The notes beneath the pieces were generated by a model. That model worked only from the letters and a program-made list of their open reading frames with translations, did no database searches and had not been told where the DNA came from. A stretch of 64,000 nucleotides of DNA from Halomontanus rarus (GTDB lineage Archaea; Halobacteriota; Halobacteria; Halobacteriales; Natrialbaceae): positions 2,480,001 through 2,544,000 of the forward strand of contig NZ_CP071597.1 of assembly GCF_017357405.1 (NCBI RefSeq), in the 5' to 3' direction. Below, piece by piece: positions 9,235-18,969 of the stretch. Position 1 is the stretch's first letter. Each line of letters begins with the position of its first letter. Both the position numbers and the translations under genes were made by a program.

Positions 9235-9663
9235 ATGAATCGGAGAACCTTCCTCGCGGCGAGCAGTGGCGCAACGATCGCCGGATTAGCTGGCTGTTTC
9301 GGTGGCGACGACGGCCTCCCCGACGTCGACGAAGAGGATATCGTCGTCGAGATCAGCGTCGACAATCGCGAGTTCGATCCGATGAAGCCCGAAATCGAAC
9401 CCGGCGAGGCCGTCAGATGGAACAACGACAGCGACGAGAGCTACGTGCTCAACACCAACGACACCTACGACGAGACGGCCAATTGGGACCTCGAGTACGA
9501 ACTCGAACCCGGCGACAGCGTGGCGTTTCTGTTCGAAGACGCCGGCTACTACGCGTTTCACGAGGACGGCCAGACTGCCCTCCGGATGTGCGGTGCCGTA
9601 GCCGTCGGGGAACCGGCCGACGAGATGCCGGAGCTGATGTGCGAAGGCGAAAGCGGGGAGTAA
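9235..9663 (+). CDS. Cupredoxin-like Tat lipoprotein lacking canonical copper ligands
   Basis: A 142-residue secreted lipoprotein. I chose the ATG at 9235 (MNRRTFLAASSG) over 9217 because it gives a standard Tat signal with lipobox LAGC. The rest has the cupredoxin/halocyanin shape: EIEPGEAVRWNNDSDES, a FLFEDAGYY strand and a GAVAV end. The blue-copper ligands are missing: no His follows WNNDSD, and the usual C-x2-H-x4-M loop is replaced by FHEDGQTALRMCGAV. A type 1 copper site therefore looks unlikely; His, Met and Cys remain and could bind another metal. A TATA-like ATACTTAAGT lies about 35-45 bp upstream. Confidence 0.7.
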   Translation: MNRRTFLAASSGATIAGLAGCFGGDDGLPDVDEEDIVVEISVDNREFDPMKPEIEPGEAVRWNNDSDESYVLNTNDTYDETANWDLEYELEPGDSVAFLFEDAGYYAFHEDGQTALRMCGAVAVGEPADEMPELMCEGESGE

Positions 9664-9717
9664 CGCGACGGGAGACCTTACTTACGATTGCAACCAGACT
9701 CTCTAGTGACGACCACA

Positions 9718-11082
9718 ATGACGACCGACGACTCAGACCCAGACCCAGACTCAGACTCAGACTCAGACCCACTCGCAACCGCCCAATCGATCCTCCGGGA
9801 CGTACAGACCGCACCGACGGCCGCCGACGTCGCAACACTCCACGAGGCGCTCGAGGCTGACGACCCGTCGGTCCGCCGGAGCGCACTCAGCGCGCTGCGC
9901 GTCGTTGCCTCGCGCGACCCGCCGCTGTTTCGCGCGGAGTTCGCCGGCGACCTCGAGGACGTTCACTCGCTGTGTGCCGATCCGGACGTGACCGTCCGAA
10001 CGGCCGGTGCCGACCTGCTCACGACGATCGCAGCCGATCCCGTGGGAGACCCACCCGACGGGACGCTCGATCCCATTTCGGCGCTGCTCGCCGACGACTC
10101 ACGACTCGTCGAACGGGAGACGCTCAAGGGACTCCAGCGGATCGGTTCGGCGGCCCCGGACCGCGTGCGCCCGTTCGCCGACGCCGTCGCGCCGTTTCTC
10201 GAGACGGACGATCCGACGATCAGGAAACACGCCGTCGTCGTTCTCGCACAGGTCGCCTCCGTCGACGGCTCGTCGGTGGCGGACGTCGTATCGACGCTGT
10301 TCGAACTGTTCGAGCGCGGGGATGGCGAGGGCGAGGGTGAGCCCGAAATCGTCACGCCGGCGACGAGCGACGTCAGGCGGTCGACCGACATCCGACAGCG
10401 GTTCGAGTCGGTCGACCGCGACCAGCTCTCGCGTCGCCGACTCGTCCGTCGATACTCGGGCCACGCGATCTGCCAACTCGCCGTCGCCGACCCCGACGCG
10501 GTCACGCCGATGATCGAGTCGCTGTCGTCGCTTCTGGCGGACCCCGATCCCGATCCCGATCCGCAGATCCGGACGGTCGCCGCCGAGACCGTGCTCGCAC
10601 TCGCGGAGAGCCGACCGTCGGCGGTCGTTCCGTATCGGACGACCCTCGCCGACCGCCTCGAGGCCGACGACGTCGAACGCGTTCGCGGTCGTCTGGCACA
10701 GGCGCTGTCCGCCCTCGGGATCGACGAACCGGATGCCGTCGGCGCGTGCGTGGTCGATCGCACGGACGCCCTTCGCCCGCTGCTCGATCACGACGACCCG
10801 CCGATCAGGGGTGCCGCGGCGAACCTGTTGGCGCTGGCCGCCTCGGCAGTCGCGGACCCGACCGTGGAGATGGAGATGGAGACGGAGACGGAAATGGACG
10901 TGTCGGCGACCGACATCGTTTCTCCCGTCGAAGATCGACTCGAGGCGCTGCTCGAGGACGATGCGGCGTTCGTCCGTGCGGCCGCTTCGGATGCGCTCGC
11001 GTCAGGGACGAGGGAGTCCGGGATGGAAGAGCCCGAGACGGGAGAGTCCGGAAGCCGGAATCGAGAACAGGGCCAAGAGTAG
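9718..11082 (+). CDS. HEAT-repeat protein
   Basis: An acidic protein of about 454 residues built from repeated helical pairs of the HEAT/PBS type, such as DDPSVRRSALSALRVVAS, ADPDVTVRTAGADLLTTIAA, TDDPTIRKHAVVVLAQVAS and DDPPIRGAAANLLALAAS. Such proteins are usually binding scaffolds; no catalytic motif is present. The ATG at 9718 is preferred to a TTG at 9688. The N-terminus is an Asp-Ser-Asp-Pro tract encoded by near-perfect hexamer repeats; a second tract (DPDPDPDP) lies inside and a MEMETETEM tract near the end. It is cytoplasmic by lack of signal. Partner unknown. Confidence 0.8.
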   Translation: MTTDDSDPDPDSDSDSDPLATAQSILRDVQTAPTAADVATLHEALEADDPSVRRSALSALRVVASRDPPLFRAEFAGDLEDVHSLCADPDVTVRTAGADLLTTIAADPVGDPPDGTLDPISALLADDSRLVERETLKGLQRIGSAAPDRVRPFADAVAPFLETDDPTIRKHAVVVLAQVASVDGSSVADVVSTLFELFERGDGEGEGEPEIVTPATSDVRRSTDIRQRFESVDRDQLSRRRLVRRYSGHAICQLAVADPDAVTPMIESLSSLLADPDPDPDPQIRTVAAETVLALAESRPSAVVPYRTTLADRLEADDVERVRGRLAQALSALGIDEPDAVGACVVDRTDALRPLLDHDDPPIRGAAANLLALAASAVADPTVEMEMETETEMDVSATDIVSPVEDRLEALLEDDAAFVRAAASDALASGTRESGMEEPETGESGSRNREQGQE

Positions 11083-11170
11083 AGTCAGAACTGAACCTGA
11101 ACCCGAAACCGCCGCCGATCGGACACGCCGATCCGAGACCTTGAACTATCTGTAGGCACACCTCACTGTA

Positions 11171-13099
11171 ATGACCACAGGCAGTGGGGACGACGGAACG
11201 GCCGAAGACGCCGTCGGCCAGACTCGTCGACGACTGCTCGCGACGATCGGATCGAGCGCCACCCTCGGAACGCTCGGTGGTTGTCTCAGTTTCGGTGGCG
11301 GCGAGACGGTCGACGGTCGCGTCGCCGACGATCCGGACGTGTTCGCGCTCCCCTTTCCCTACCTCTCCGAGACCGCCCAACTCAACCCGTGGGCCGGGGG
11401 CTATCCGTGGGCGATCTATCCGCTGCTCTTCGAGGCCCGGTCGCTGACGACACCCACGTTCGACCATCACGTTACCGACCTGATCGCGGACGTGACGATC
11501 GACGGCCGAACCGCGACCGTCACCTACAGCGACACCTTCTCTTGGTGGAACGGCGACCCGGTAACCGCCCGCGACCAGTGGGTAGCAGAACGCATCCAGT
11601 CGTTCGTCCGCGACGCCGACACCGACCGACCGATCGGCGATGCCGACGGGTTCGGCGAACTCGAGGCCTCGCTGCTGACCGACGGTCCGGTCGGCACCGA
11701 TGCGGTGTCGCTGCGCCTCGAGGACGAGTACACGCTCGCCTACGAGTTCGCGCGGCCGCTCGCGCGGCCGCTCGTCCTCGAGCGCGTCCTCGGCGGGGTC
11801 CACAACGTCGCCGCCTGGTGGTTCGACTCGTGGCTCGAGCAACTGTCCGACGCGGGGACGGCCGCCGAGCGGACCGACACCGTCGGGGACCTTCAGCGGA
11901 CGAAACTCCCGATCTCCGAGGCGATGGAGGCCGGCTACGGCTGCGGTCCGTACGAACTCGCCGAGGTCTCGCCCAACCGGATCGTTCTCGATCCGTTCGA
12001 GGCACATCCGCGTACGGCGTCGCTTTCCGTTCCGCGAGTGTGGCTCCCGGTCGCGATGGAGCAGGCGACCGACGAACTCATCGCGGAGGGCGCAATCGAC
12101 GGGAGCTACGGCACGCTCGATACCCTGCGAGTGGAACCGCCCGAACACCTCGAGCAACTGGCCCGGTATCAGGCCGGCGACGGGATGAAGCTCGTCTGTA
12201 ACTGGCGAAACCCGCACCTCGCCCGTCGGAACGTTCGTCGGGCGCTTCTGTGTGCGCTCGGGCTCGACGACATCGTCGGTCAGGGCGGCTGGGGCGAGCC
12301 GGCGGCCGTCCAGACGGGGCTGACGGCCCCGCTCGAGCGACGGTGGCTCGAGGGGTCGGTTCTCGACGACCTCCACCGGTATCCGGTCGTCGCGGACCAC
12401 GAGCGAGCGGCGGCGTACATGCGTGCCGACGGCTACCGGCGCGATGGCGACGACGGCTACTGGCGCGACGGCGACGGAAACACCGTCAGACTCCGACTCC
12501 GGGTCCCGTTGTGGGACGAGTGGGCGGCGCCGACGGAACTCCTCCGACACGATCTCGAGCGCTTCGGGTTCGACCTCGAGTCCGAGCAGGTCGGGACCAA
12601 CACGTTCTTCGCGCGCGTCGAGCAGGGCAGTTTCGATCTCGTGCCGTGGTGGACCGACGGCCACCCCTACGGTGTCTACGACCCGACCGATCGCAATCTG
12701 GCTTCGCTCGGCTACGATATCGACGGCGAGGCGGCGGCTCCCGACCCTCGATTCGGGAAACCGCTCGAGCCAACCGTTCCCATCTCGGTCGGTGACGTCC
12801 ACGCCGGCGACGACGGTCGCGAACGGATCGACCTGCTCGAGCAGTGGCGACGGGTTAGCGGCCGGTCGGAAGGTGACGAGGAGACGGCCGCCGCCGTCGC
12901 GACGGTCGCACGCTGGTGGAACGACGCGCTCCCGGATATCGACCTCGGAACGACGATCGCCGGCGTCTGGGGGAACACGCGAGCGTTCTCCTGGCCGGCC
13001 GCCGAGGATCCCCGCTACCGTCAGTTCGGTTCCGAGCGTCGACCGGAACTCGAGTTGCTGAAGGCCGGTGCGATCGAGCCGACTCGAGCGGATCAGTGA
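11171..13099 (+). CDS. Family 5 (oligopeptide-type) ABC substrate-binding Tat lipoprotein
   Basis: A 642-residue extracytoplasmic solute-binding protein. The N-terminus has RRRLLATIGSSATLG and the lipobox LGGC, so it is Tat-exported and lipid-anchored. The body matches SBP_bac_5: SETAQLNPWAGGYPWAIYPL, TYSDTFSWWNGDPVTARDQW, NWRNPHLARRNVRRALLCAL, and lobe-closing segments near the end. No permease or ATPase lies beside it; the nearest permease is the DppB-type gene at the window start, on the other strand. It converges with a second binding protein of the same fold. The substrate cannot be told from sequence; peptides or sugars are possible in this family. Confidence 0.85.
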   Translation: MTTGSGDDGTAEDAVGQTRRRLLATIGSSATLGTLGGCLSFGGGETVDGRVADDPDVFALPFPYLSETAQLNPWAGGYPWAIYPLLFEARSLTTPTFDHHVTDLIADVTIDGRTATVTYSDTFSWWNGDPVTARDQWVAERIQSFVRDADTDRPIGDADGFGELEASLLTDGPVGTDAVSLRLEDEYTLAYEFARPLARPLVLERVLGGVHNVAAWWFDSWLEQLSDAGTAAERTDTVGDLQRTKLPISEAMEAGYGCGPYELAEVSPNRIVLDPFEAHPRTASLSVPRVWLPVAMEQATDELIAEGAIDGSYGTLDTLRVEPPEHLEQLARYQAGDGMKLVCNWRNPHLARRNVRRALLCALGLDDIVGQGGWGEPAAVQTGLTAPLERRWLEGSVLDDLHRYPVVADHERAAAYMRADGYRRDGDDGYWRDGDGNTVRLRLRVPLWDEWAAPTELLRHDLERFGFDLESEQVGTNTFFARVEQGSFDLVPWWTDGHPYGVYDPTDRNLASLGYDIDGEAAAPDPRFGKPLEPTVPISVGDVHAGDDGRERIDLLEQWRRVSGRSEGDEETAAAVATVARWWNDALPDIDLGTTIAGVWGNTRAFSWPAAEDPRYRQFGSERRPELELLKAGAIEPTRADQ

Positions 13100-13242
13100 G
13101 GTCGTTCGGCGCGACGCGGCTCTGGCTCGCGATGATCGAGATCGCTCTCGAGTTCGAGTTTGAGTACGAGTTCGAAAGGAAACCACGAAACGACGCACCG
13201 AGCGCAGCGAGAAAACGGACGCAATAGGTGTTGTGGGCGATG

Positions 13243-13259
13243 GGCCACTCGAGGTGGCC
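13243..13259. terminator. Inverted repeat between convergent binding-protein genes
   Basis: GGCCAC and GTGGCC flank a five-base spacer, giving a six-pair perfect stem in the 190 bp between two convergent stops. It could act as a bidirectional terminator. The following 13261-13290 stretch is a TGTAG/TTCAG microrepeat. Its role is inferred from position only. Confidence 0.35.
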
Positions 13260-13289
13260 AGTGTGTAGTGTAGTGTAGTTCAGTTCAGG

Positions 13290-15383
13290 TCAGGGTTCTG
13301 GGAATTCGTCGTCGTACTTGTGCTGGACGATGCCGCTCAGGGTGTGGTACTCCTCACTGGAGAACTCCTTCCAGGTCTGGTGAGTGGGGTGGCCGCGCTC
13401 GGGGAAGCTGAAGTCGCGGACGTTCCCCCAGGTCCCCCACGTGTAGGTGTGGAAGGTGAAGTACGGCACGTAGAAGTTCGCGTACCGTGCGAGTTTCTTG
13501 ACGGATTCCTCGAAGTCGAGACCGAGTTCGGGGTTCCGCAGGGACTCACACAGTTCGGGCAGGCTGAGCAGTTCGCTGTCCGAGAGGCTTGGCTGTCGGC
13601 CGGCCTCGTCGGGTGCGTCGATGGAGCCGACTTCGTTCGGGATCTCCTGTTCGAACGGCCGGCCGTGGTTGTCGACTTCGCTGTAGTCCGTGTAGTCGAC
13701 GTCGCCGGGCCAGTCGCTCTCCGGGTCGCCGCCGACGAGGGGCTGGGTCCACCACTGCCCGTTGGCCTCGTAGTACTGCCACGGCGTGTCGCCGGGGGTC
13801 CAGAAGATGCCGGACTCGTAGACGACGTTGTCGTTGTTGTATCGCTGTTGCCAGGTGTCCCAGTCGAGGCTGATGATCTCGGTCGAGACGCCGAGCTGGT
13901 TGAGGTTCGCCTGAATGGTTTCCGTGGCACCGATCCAGTCGGTCTGGCCGCTGTTCAGGTCGAGTGCGAGGGAGAGTTCTTCGCCCTCGGGACTCTCCCA
14001 GCCGCTGTCCATACTGCCGCTGTAACCGGCGTTTTCCAGCCACTCGACGGCGAGCTCGAGGTCCTGCTCGATCGGGTACTGGTAGAGACTGTCGAGGAAC
14101 TCGTCGTCGAAAGTCGCTTCGGCGACGTTGTCGATCATGCAGACGTGGTGGTCGTTCGGCGTGGAGCGTTCCGGCCCCCAGCCGTTGTCACCGACGGCGC
14201 CCCAGTTGATGGCCGCGACGAACGCCCGGCGCACCCAGAGGTTCTGCAGGTGTGGGTTGGTGTCCCAGTTGAACAGCAGGTGGTCACCGCCGTTCTGGAG
14301 GTAGCGGTCGAGTTCCTGCATGTGGTCGGGCAGCTGTTCTCGGTTGATGTCGCCGTCACTCTCCTGAACGATTCCCCAGCTGAGGTCGATCTCACCCTGC
14401 TGTGCCAGGAGGGTCCGACGGTCCGCGCTCGCCATCTGGAGCTGGAGCTCCTCGACCACCGCGTGCTCGTTGGGGTGGTCGCTGCGCTTGGTGGCGATCA
14501 TCGTATCCTCGGACATCTGATCGGGGTCGAGTTTGTAGAGGCCGGAGCCCCACTCGTTCTCGGCCAGATCGTAGTAGTTGATCGATTCGCTGGCGAGTTC
14601 TTCCGTGACCCGGTCCGATTCGTCCTGCGAGCCGACGTCCTCGAACTGTTCGACGTACGGTTCCGTGAACCCCGGGTGTGGCGGGACGTTCTCCGTCGGC
14701 GCCGCGTTCTGCCTGAGGACCGCTTCGGTTCGCGGGCTCGGCGTCTGTCCCTCGACTTCTCCCTTGTCCTCCCACCAGTGGTAGGTCCAGTCGTCGGCTA
14801 CTTCGTAGTTGAACGTCGCTTCGTCGTTGAAGTGGTGGCCGTCGTTGAAGAAGTACAGCCGGTCTTCGTACAGTTTGGCCTGCGGATTGATCGGCGTTCC
14901 GTCCCAGTAGGTGAGGTCTTCGTTGTAGTAGTCGTAGATGTCGTACGGCGGTTCGACTTCGAAGTCCGTGTACATCGTCGGAATCGAAATCTCGTCGTAC
15001 TCGTCGGTCCACGAAGCGTCCCACTCGTGGCCGTCGAGAAGCGACTCGCCGTCGGGGAGATACGTCGGTGCACTTATCTCCGTGAAGTACTTCTGCCCTT
15101 CCGTTCGGGGGGTCGCCGCCCACGGGTTCAAGTTCGCCTGTTCTGGAACGTTGTTGACGTGAACCCGAAGCGTCTCTCGCTGTGGTTCTCCCTGACTGTC
15201 ACCGTTACCGCCACCGTTGCCGTCACCGTTGCCGTCACCGTTTCCATTTCCGTCACCATTCCCCTCTCCGTCGCCACCGAGACAACCCGCGAGACCTGCA
15301 ACGCTCGCACCAGCAAGGATCTGTGCGTATCGTCGTCGCGAGAGCTGTTTACGGCGGTTCTGTGTACTGTCAACTTGCCGCAT
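13290..15383 (-). CDS. Family 5 ABC substrate-binding Tat lipoprotein with a Gly/Asp/Asn linker
   Basis: A protein of about 697 residues. ATG 15383 (MRQVDSTQNRRKQ) is chosen because it follows an AT-rich promoter segment; an in-frame ATG eight codons earlier is less likely. The signal is RRRYAQILAGASVAG with lipobox LAGC. A linker of about 30 residues made of GDGNG units follows, encoded by hexamer repeats, then the SBP_bac_5 body (PEQANLNPWAATPRTEG, ELAVEWLENAGYSG, FNWDTNPHLQNLWVRRAFVA). It shares the family-5 fold with the convergent binding protein. No permease or ATPase genes adjoin it. Confidence 0.85.
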   Translation of the reverse strand: MRQVDSTQNRRKQLSRRRYAQILAGASVAGLAGCLGGDGEGNGDGNGNGDGNGDGNGGGNGDSQGEPQRETLRVHVNNVPEQANLNPWAATPRTEGQKYFTEISAPTYLPDGESLLDGHEWDASWTDEYDEISIPTMYTDFEVEPPYDIYDYYNEDLTYWDGTPINPQAKLYEDRLYFFNDGHHFNDEATFNYEVADDWTYHWWEDKGEVEGQTPSPRTEAVLRQNAAPTENVPPHPGFTEPYVEQFEDVGSQDESDRVTEELASESINYYDLAENEWGSGLYKLDPDQMSEDTMIATKRSDHPNEHAVVEELQLQMASADRRTLLAQQGEIDLSWGIVQESDGDINREQLPDHMQELDRYLQNGGDHLLFNWDTNPHLQNLWVRRAFVAAINWGAVGDNGWGPERSTPNDHHVCMIDNVAEATFDDEFLDSLYQYPIEQDLELAVEWLENAGYSGSMDSGWESPEGEELSLALDLNSGQTDWIGATETIQANLNQLGVSTEIISLDWDTWQQRYNNDNVVYESGIFWTPGDTPWQYYEANGQWWTQPLVGGDPESDWPGDVDYTDYSEVDNHGRPFEQEIPNEVGSIDAPDEAGRQPSLSDSELLSLPELCESLRNPELGLDFEESVKKLARYANFYVPYFTFHTYTWGTWGNVRDFSFPERGHPTHQTWKEFSSEEYHTLSGIVQHKYDDEFPEP

Positions 15384-15704
15384 GATACTAAATACGAGTG
15401 GTAACACATAAACCTTCCTAAAACATCACAACAGATTCTAGTATTCTTCCTGTAGTCCATCGACACGAACCGCTGCCCGCTGGCGTTTTTCCCTCGAGTT
15501 TGCGAGGTTCGTTCGCTGGGATTTGAACGTCACGTCCGTCGGAGCGGTGTCGTCGAAGGGGACGTTTGTCGACTGGGAACGTCAGATCCTGAGACGTCTC
15601 GAAACGGATCTCCCGAGGTTTCTACGCGACGGACTGTGAGCGAGCCCGGCTGGGGAGTTCACACAGCACAAGATTCAAATAGTTTTCCACGGGAATGCTA
15701 TCCA

Positions 15705-16010
15705 ATGGTACACGCGATCGAAACGGCCAGTGAGGAGGCCAGCGGGTGGCGAATGTACGTACTCGCGGCCTATTACCTGCTGTTCGGGAACTTCTCGATT
15801 ACCGTCATCGGCTTCGGCGTCGTCATGATCGGCGCGGGAGCGTCGCTCGAGCCGGTCGTCGAAGCGCTGAATATCAACTCGCCAAACGCCGCGATCATGG
15901 CGGGTATCGCCGGTATCTGGGGCGTCTCGCTCATCCTGCTCGGTGTGCTGGGATACGGGGTCCTCTGGGCGAACGCGAAGTACGCACGGATCACCGCCGC
16001 ACAGTCTTGA
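15705..16010 (+). CDS. Small two-helix membrane protein
   Basis: About 101 residues. The ATG at 15705 (MVHAIETASEE) is preferred to an upstream start because the earlier 23 residues look untranslated. Two hydrophobic helices (YVLAAYYLLFGNFSITVIGF and IMAGIAGIWGVSLILLGVLG) enclose a short loop. I do not recognise the family. It stands alone on the plus strand, convergent with the next small membrane protein, so it is probably monocistronic. Confidence 0.55.
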   Translation: MVHAIETASEEASGWRMYVLAAYYLLFGNFSITVIGFGVVMIGAGASLEPVVEALNINSPNAAIMAGIAGIWGVSLILLGVLGYGVLWANAKYARITAAQS

Positions 16011-16139
16011 ACCGACCGCGCAGCCGTGATCGGTCCGGTCGTCGGTCGCTGATTACTGGGTCTCGGTCGGATCGTTCCCCGCCGGTCAGCAGTGCCGTGT
16101 TCGACGACGAACCGACCGTCGCGGCCGATCTCGGTCGGC

Positions 16140-16382
16140 TCACCACCCTCGTTGACGCTGCCGCCGGTCGCAGTATCGGATCGTCGCGCCGCTTGTAATC
16201 GCGAAGAGTGCGAACCCGGTGACGTTCATCGTCGAGACGACGAACAGACTCGTTCCGGGTTCGACGATAAACAGGTACGGCAATTGTAACACGGTGAATA
16301 CGACGGAGAGCAAGCAGATCCACACGATATACGTTCGCCGCTCGCACAGTTCTCGCATGAACCGATCGAGACTCTCTCCCAT
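16140..16382 (-). CDS. Small two-helix membrane protein
   Basis: About 80 residues from the ATG at 16382 (MGESLDRFMRELCERR), which is preceded by a GGAGGG-like ribosome-binding site. Two hydrophobic helices follow (YIVWICLLSVVFTVLQLPYL and a second near VTGFALFAITSGA), then a basic C-terminus. A TTTTTATTT box about 70 bp upstream may be its promoter. The family is not recognised. An upstream in-frame extension is Arg-rich and unlikely to be coding. Confidence 0.5.
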   Translation of the reverse strand: MGESLDRFMRELCERRTYIVWICLLSVVFTVLQLPYLFIVEPGTSLFVVSTMNVTGFALFAITSGATIRYCDRRQRQRGW

Positions 16383-16399
16383 TACCGGTCCCTCCGTCC

Positions 16400-17057
16400 C
16401 CGTTTCTCGATCGTACCGTGGGTCATGACTGTTCGTTCCGACGCCCAAATAAAAAGGTTTCTGCGACGCCCGTTCGTGGTCGTCGCTCCGACCTGTCGGT
16501 TTCGACCGTGACACCCGACGCCGTTCCCTCGAGGACTGTCGGAGTTCCTCGAAACCGTTTCGGGTCCGTCGAAGAAACCGCCATCGAGGCGACGTCAACG
16601 GCGTTCAGCTGCGGGACGTGAAACGGCGCCGTCTCGATGCCAGGCGATCTGAGAACTCCCTCTCTCGTCGTCGAGTGACGTCGTGAGTTGCGAATAGCAC
16701 GGAGCGGCGCATCGCGAAACCAGACCGACCTCGTCTTTCGACCGATCCCGAGAGCGTCATCGTATCGCTCACCCTAGTTTTGATTATATCAACTTATTGC
16801 CGCACACTTCTCCGCCAATTTTGATAATAGGAAATAGACTCGATTATTTTTCGTGACTCTTAGACAGATATTAGCGAACTAACCGTTTCTGGGGATTCTG
16901 ACGTTTGACAATCGTGAACAACCGACGCCTATTTGCCACGATCTTTGAGAATGGTTGTGAGTTCCATCCCCCGTCGTTACGACCCAGACAGTGCCGTCGA
17001 TTCGAAACGGCAAATCCGTGTGGTCGACGAGCGGGTCCCGGACTGTCGACCGTCCGC
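16400..17057. other. Intergenic, no gene seen
   Basis: This stretch of about 650 bp holds the putative promoter of the small membrane protein at its left end and an AT-rich block at about 16770-16880. I see no open frame with coding character and no clear repeat. Confidence 0.4.
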
Positions 17058-18860
17058 TCACCGCCTTTCGACGACCGGCGGCATCGGACACGCGAGTTCG
17101 ACGGTCGCCGACCGGACTCGCAGTGTCGTGTCGGACGTCACCCCTCCTTCTACCCGACCAGTTCGAAACCCGTCGGGAACGCGATGCCAGTCGGCCGTCG
17201 CCGTCTCCGAATTCGCCGTCACGCTGATCGGGCCCTCGATCGTCGTTTCCGGTCTCTCACCGTCATCTGTGACGGTGATGCGGGCGTGAACGTCGCCGTC
17301 CTCGTTCCCGTCATCGTCGCTCTCGCTCCCGACGTCACCGTTTGCCGCACGCGTACTTTCACCGCCCACTCGACACCGAACTCGAACGCGTGCGTACACC
17401 GGTGTCGCCGGTACCGACAGTTCGTCGAACTCAAGGGCGGACCCGATGGCCGTAACCGACGTGTCGTCGATCGAGAGGGGGCCCTCGAGCGACGCCGACG
17501 CGAACGTGACGAGCGGTGCGTCGTGATCGTCGTGCGGGTGTTCGATGCGCTCTCTGGCGTCGGTACCGTCCCCGCAGCTCGCGACGACGGTCGCATCCCA
17601 CACTGTGTCCGGATCGACGTCCGTGATCGAAAGCACGGTCCCGCCGGCCCACGGAACGTCCCCGACCGTCTGGGGTTGCTCGACGAAACTCAGCACTCGG
17701 TCTCGACGCCACCGCTCGAGATCCACGTGGATATCACTGTACGCGAGGTTTCTATCGACGAGGTGGCGCGACCGCCACGTACCCTCACGTTTCGAATACA
17801 ACAGCGGCCAGTTCGCACGCTCACGGTCGCGCGTGAGGATGTGTACGTCACCGTCGTCGCCGACGACGATTCCCATCCGACCCAGCGGCGAACCGACCAC
17901 TCCCTGCCCGCCGAGGGTCGCCGTCGTCGTCCGATCGGTCACCGCCTCGACTCGCCAGTCGGTCGCACGATCGCCTCCGTCTTCCGCCGTCTCGAGCGTC
18001 GCGTGATAGACTTGCGTCCGTCCAGCCGCGTCGTTCCGGCAGTACGAGACGTGTGGTTCGTTCGTCGTCGGATCGGTCGCTGCCCAGCCGTTGTTTAACA
18101 GATCCGTTCCCTCCGGGACGGGATCGACGATTTCCGCCGTCGACTGGGTGATCGGCAGGTCGTATTCGGCACCCGTACTCGTCGTCCACGTCTCGCCGCC
18201 GTCGGGGCTGCGAGCGTAGGACAGGTCGCTGTTCGTCCGAACGTCGGGCGTCCGCCGCCAACACCAGAACGCGTGGAGGACGCCGTCGGCCGACTGGACG
18301 AGGTTCCAGAGGTACGGACACGACGAGTCGTTCGTCTCGCTCGGCTCCGTGGGGTCTTCGCTCGACTCTCCCGTTCCCGACAGTACCGGGTGCTGGAGCG
18401 GCTCCCACGTCTCGAGTTCCGGATTCCAGCGATCGAGGTGCCAGTCGCCGTGGCCGCTTTCACCCTCGCGATACCCCAACAGAAGCGTTCCATCGCACAG
18501 GCGCGTGAACTCCGGATAGGTCGCGCTCGATTCGCCGCTACCGGTCGTGCCGACGCGTTCGGGGCCGAACTCGGAACTATCGGCCGGTCGGACACTGCGA
18601 CGCCACCGTATCTTCGAGCACCGGACGTTGTACGCCAGAAAGAGGTGCCCCTCGGGGCCGATTCCGAGGCCCGGCGTCCAGTGGCCGTCACGGACGTCGA
18701 TTTCGATCCCGGTCTCGGTCCGCTCCCACGACCCCTCGGGGAGTGACCTCAAGGCGACGACGAGCGTCCCCGTCTGGGTCCAGTAGGCCACCCACTGTCG
18801 GCTGCCGTGACTGATCAACCGCGGACAAAACGGCGGCGTATTCGTCTGGGCATTTCCCAT
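17058..18860 (-). CDS. BNR-repeat beta-propeller protein (BNR_4 type)
   Basis: A protein of about 600 residues from the ATG at 18860 (MGNAQTNTPPFCPRL). The first 400 residues look like the BNR_4 seven-bladed propeller: WTPGLGIGPEGHLFLAYNVR, YPEFTRLCDGTLLLGYREG, LSYARSPDGGETWTTSTG and PHVSYCRNDAAGRTQVYHAT. The C-terminal 200 residues are a beta-rich region with an acidic insert (ESDDDGNEDGDVH). This propeller occurs in proteins acting on plant or algal polysaccharides, including some uronic-acid lyases; the PL11 lyase 5 kb away supports a glycan role (inference). There is no obvious signal peptide, which is odd for a secreted enzyme. A catalytic activity cannot be assigned. Confidence 0.7.
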   Translation of the reverse strand: MGNAQTNTPPFCPRLISHGSRQWVAYWTQTGTLVVALRSLPEGSWERTETGIEIDVRDGHWTPGLGIGPEGHLFLAYNVRCSKIRWRRSVRPADSSEFGPERVGTTGSGESSATYPEFTRLCDGTLLLGYREGESGHGDWHLDRWNPELETWEPLQHPVLSGTGESSEDPTEPSETNDSSCPYLWNLVQSADGVLHAFWCWRRTPDVRTNSDLSYARSPDGGETWTTSTGAEYDLPITQSTAEIVDPVPEGTDLLNNGWAATDPTTNEPHVSYCRNDAAGRTQVYHATLETAEDGGDRATDWRVEAVTDRTTTATLGGQGVVGSPLGRMGIVVGDDGDVHILTRDRERANWPLLYSKREGTWRSRHLVDRNLAYSDIHVDLERWRRDRVLSFVEQPQTVGDVPWAGGTVLSITDVDPDTVWDATVVASCGDGTDARERIEHPHDDHDAPLVTFASASLEGPLSIDDTSVTAIGSALEFDELSVPATPVYARVRVRCRVGGESTRAANGDVGSESDDDGNEDGDVHARITVTDDGERPETTIEGPISVTANSETATADWHRVPDGFRTGRVEGGVTSDTTLRVRSATVELACPMPPVVERR

Positions 18861-18969
18861 GCCGTTCTCGGTCACGCGGGAGCGGAGTACCGGTTTCACA
18901 CTCGGTGTACCGGTCCGTATCAAGAAAAACTGTTGTTCTCTCGATCGCCGAAACCGAGACACCACCTAT

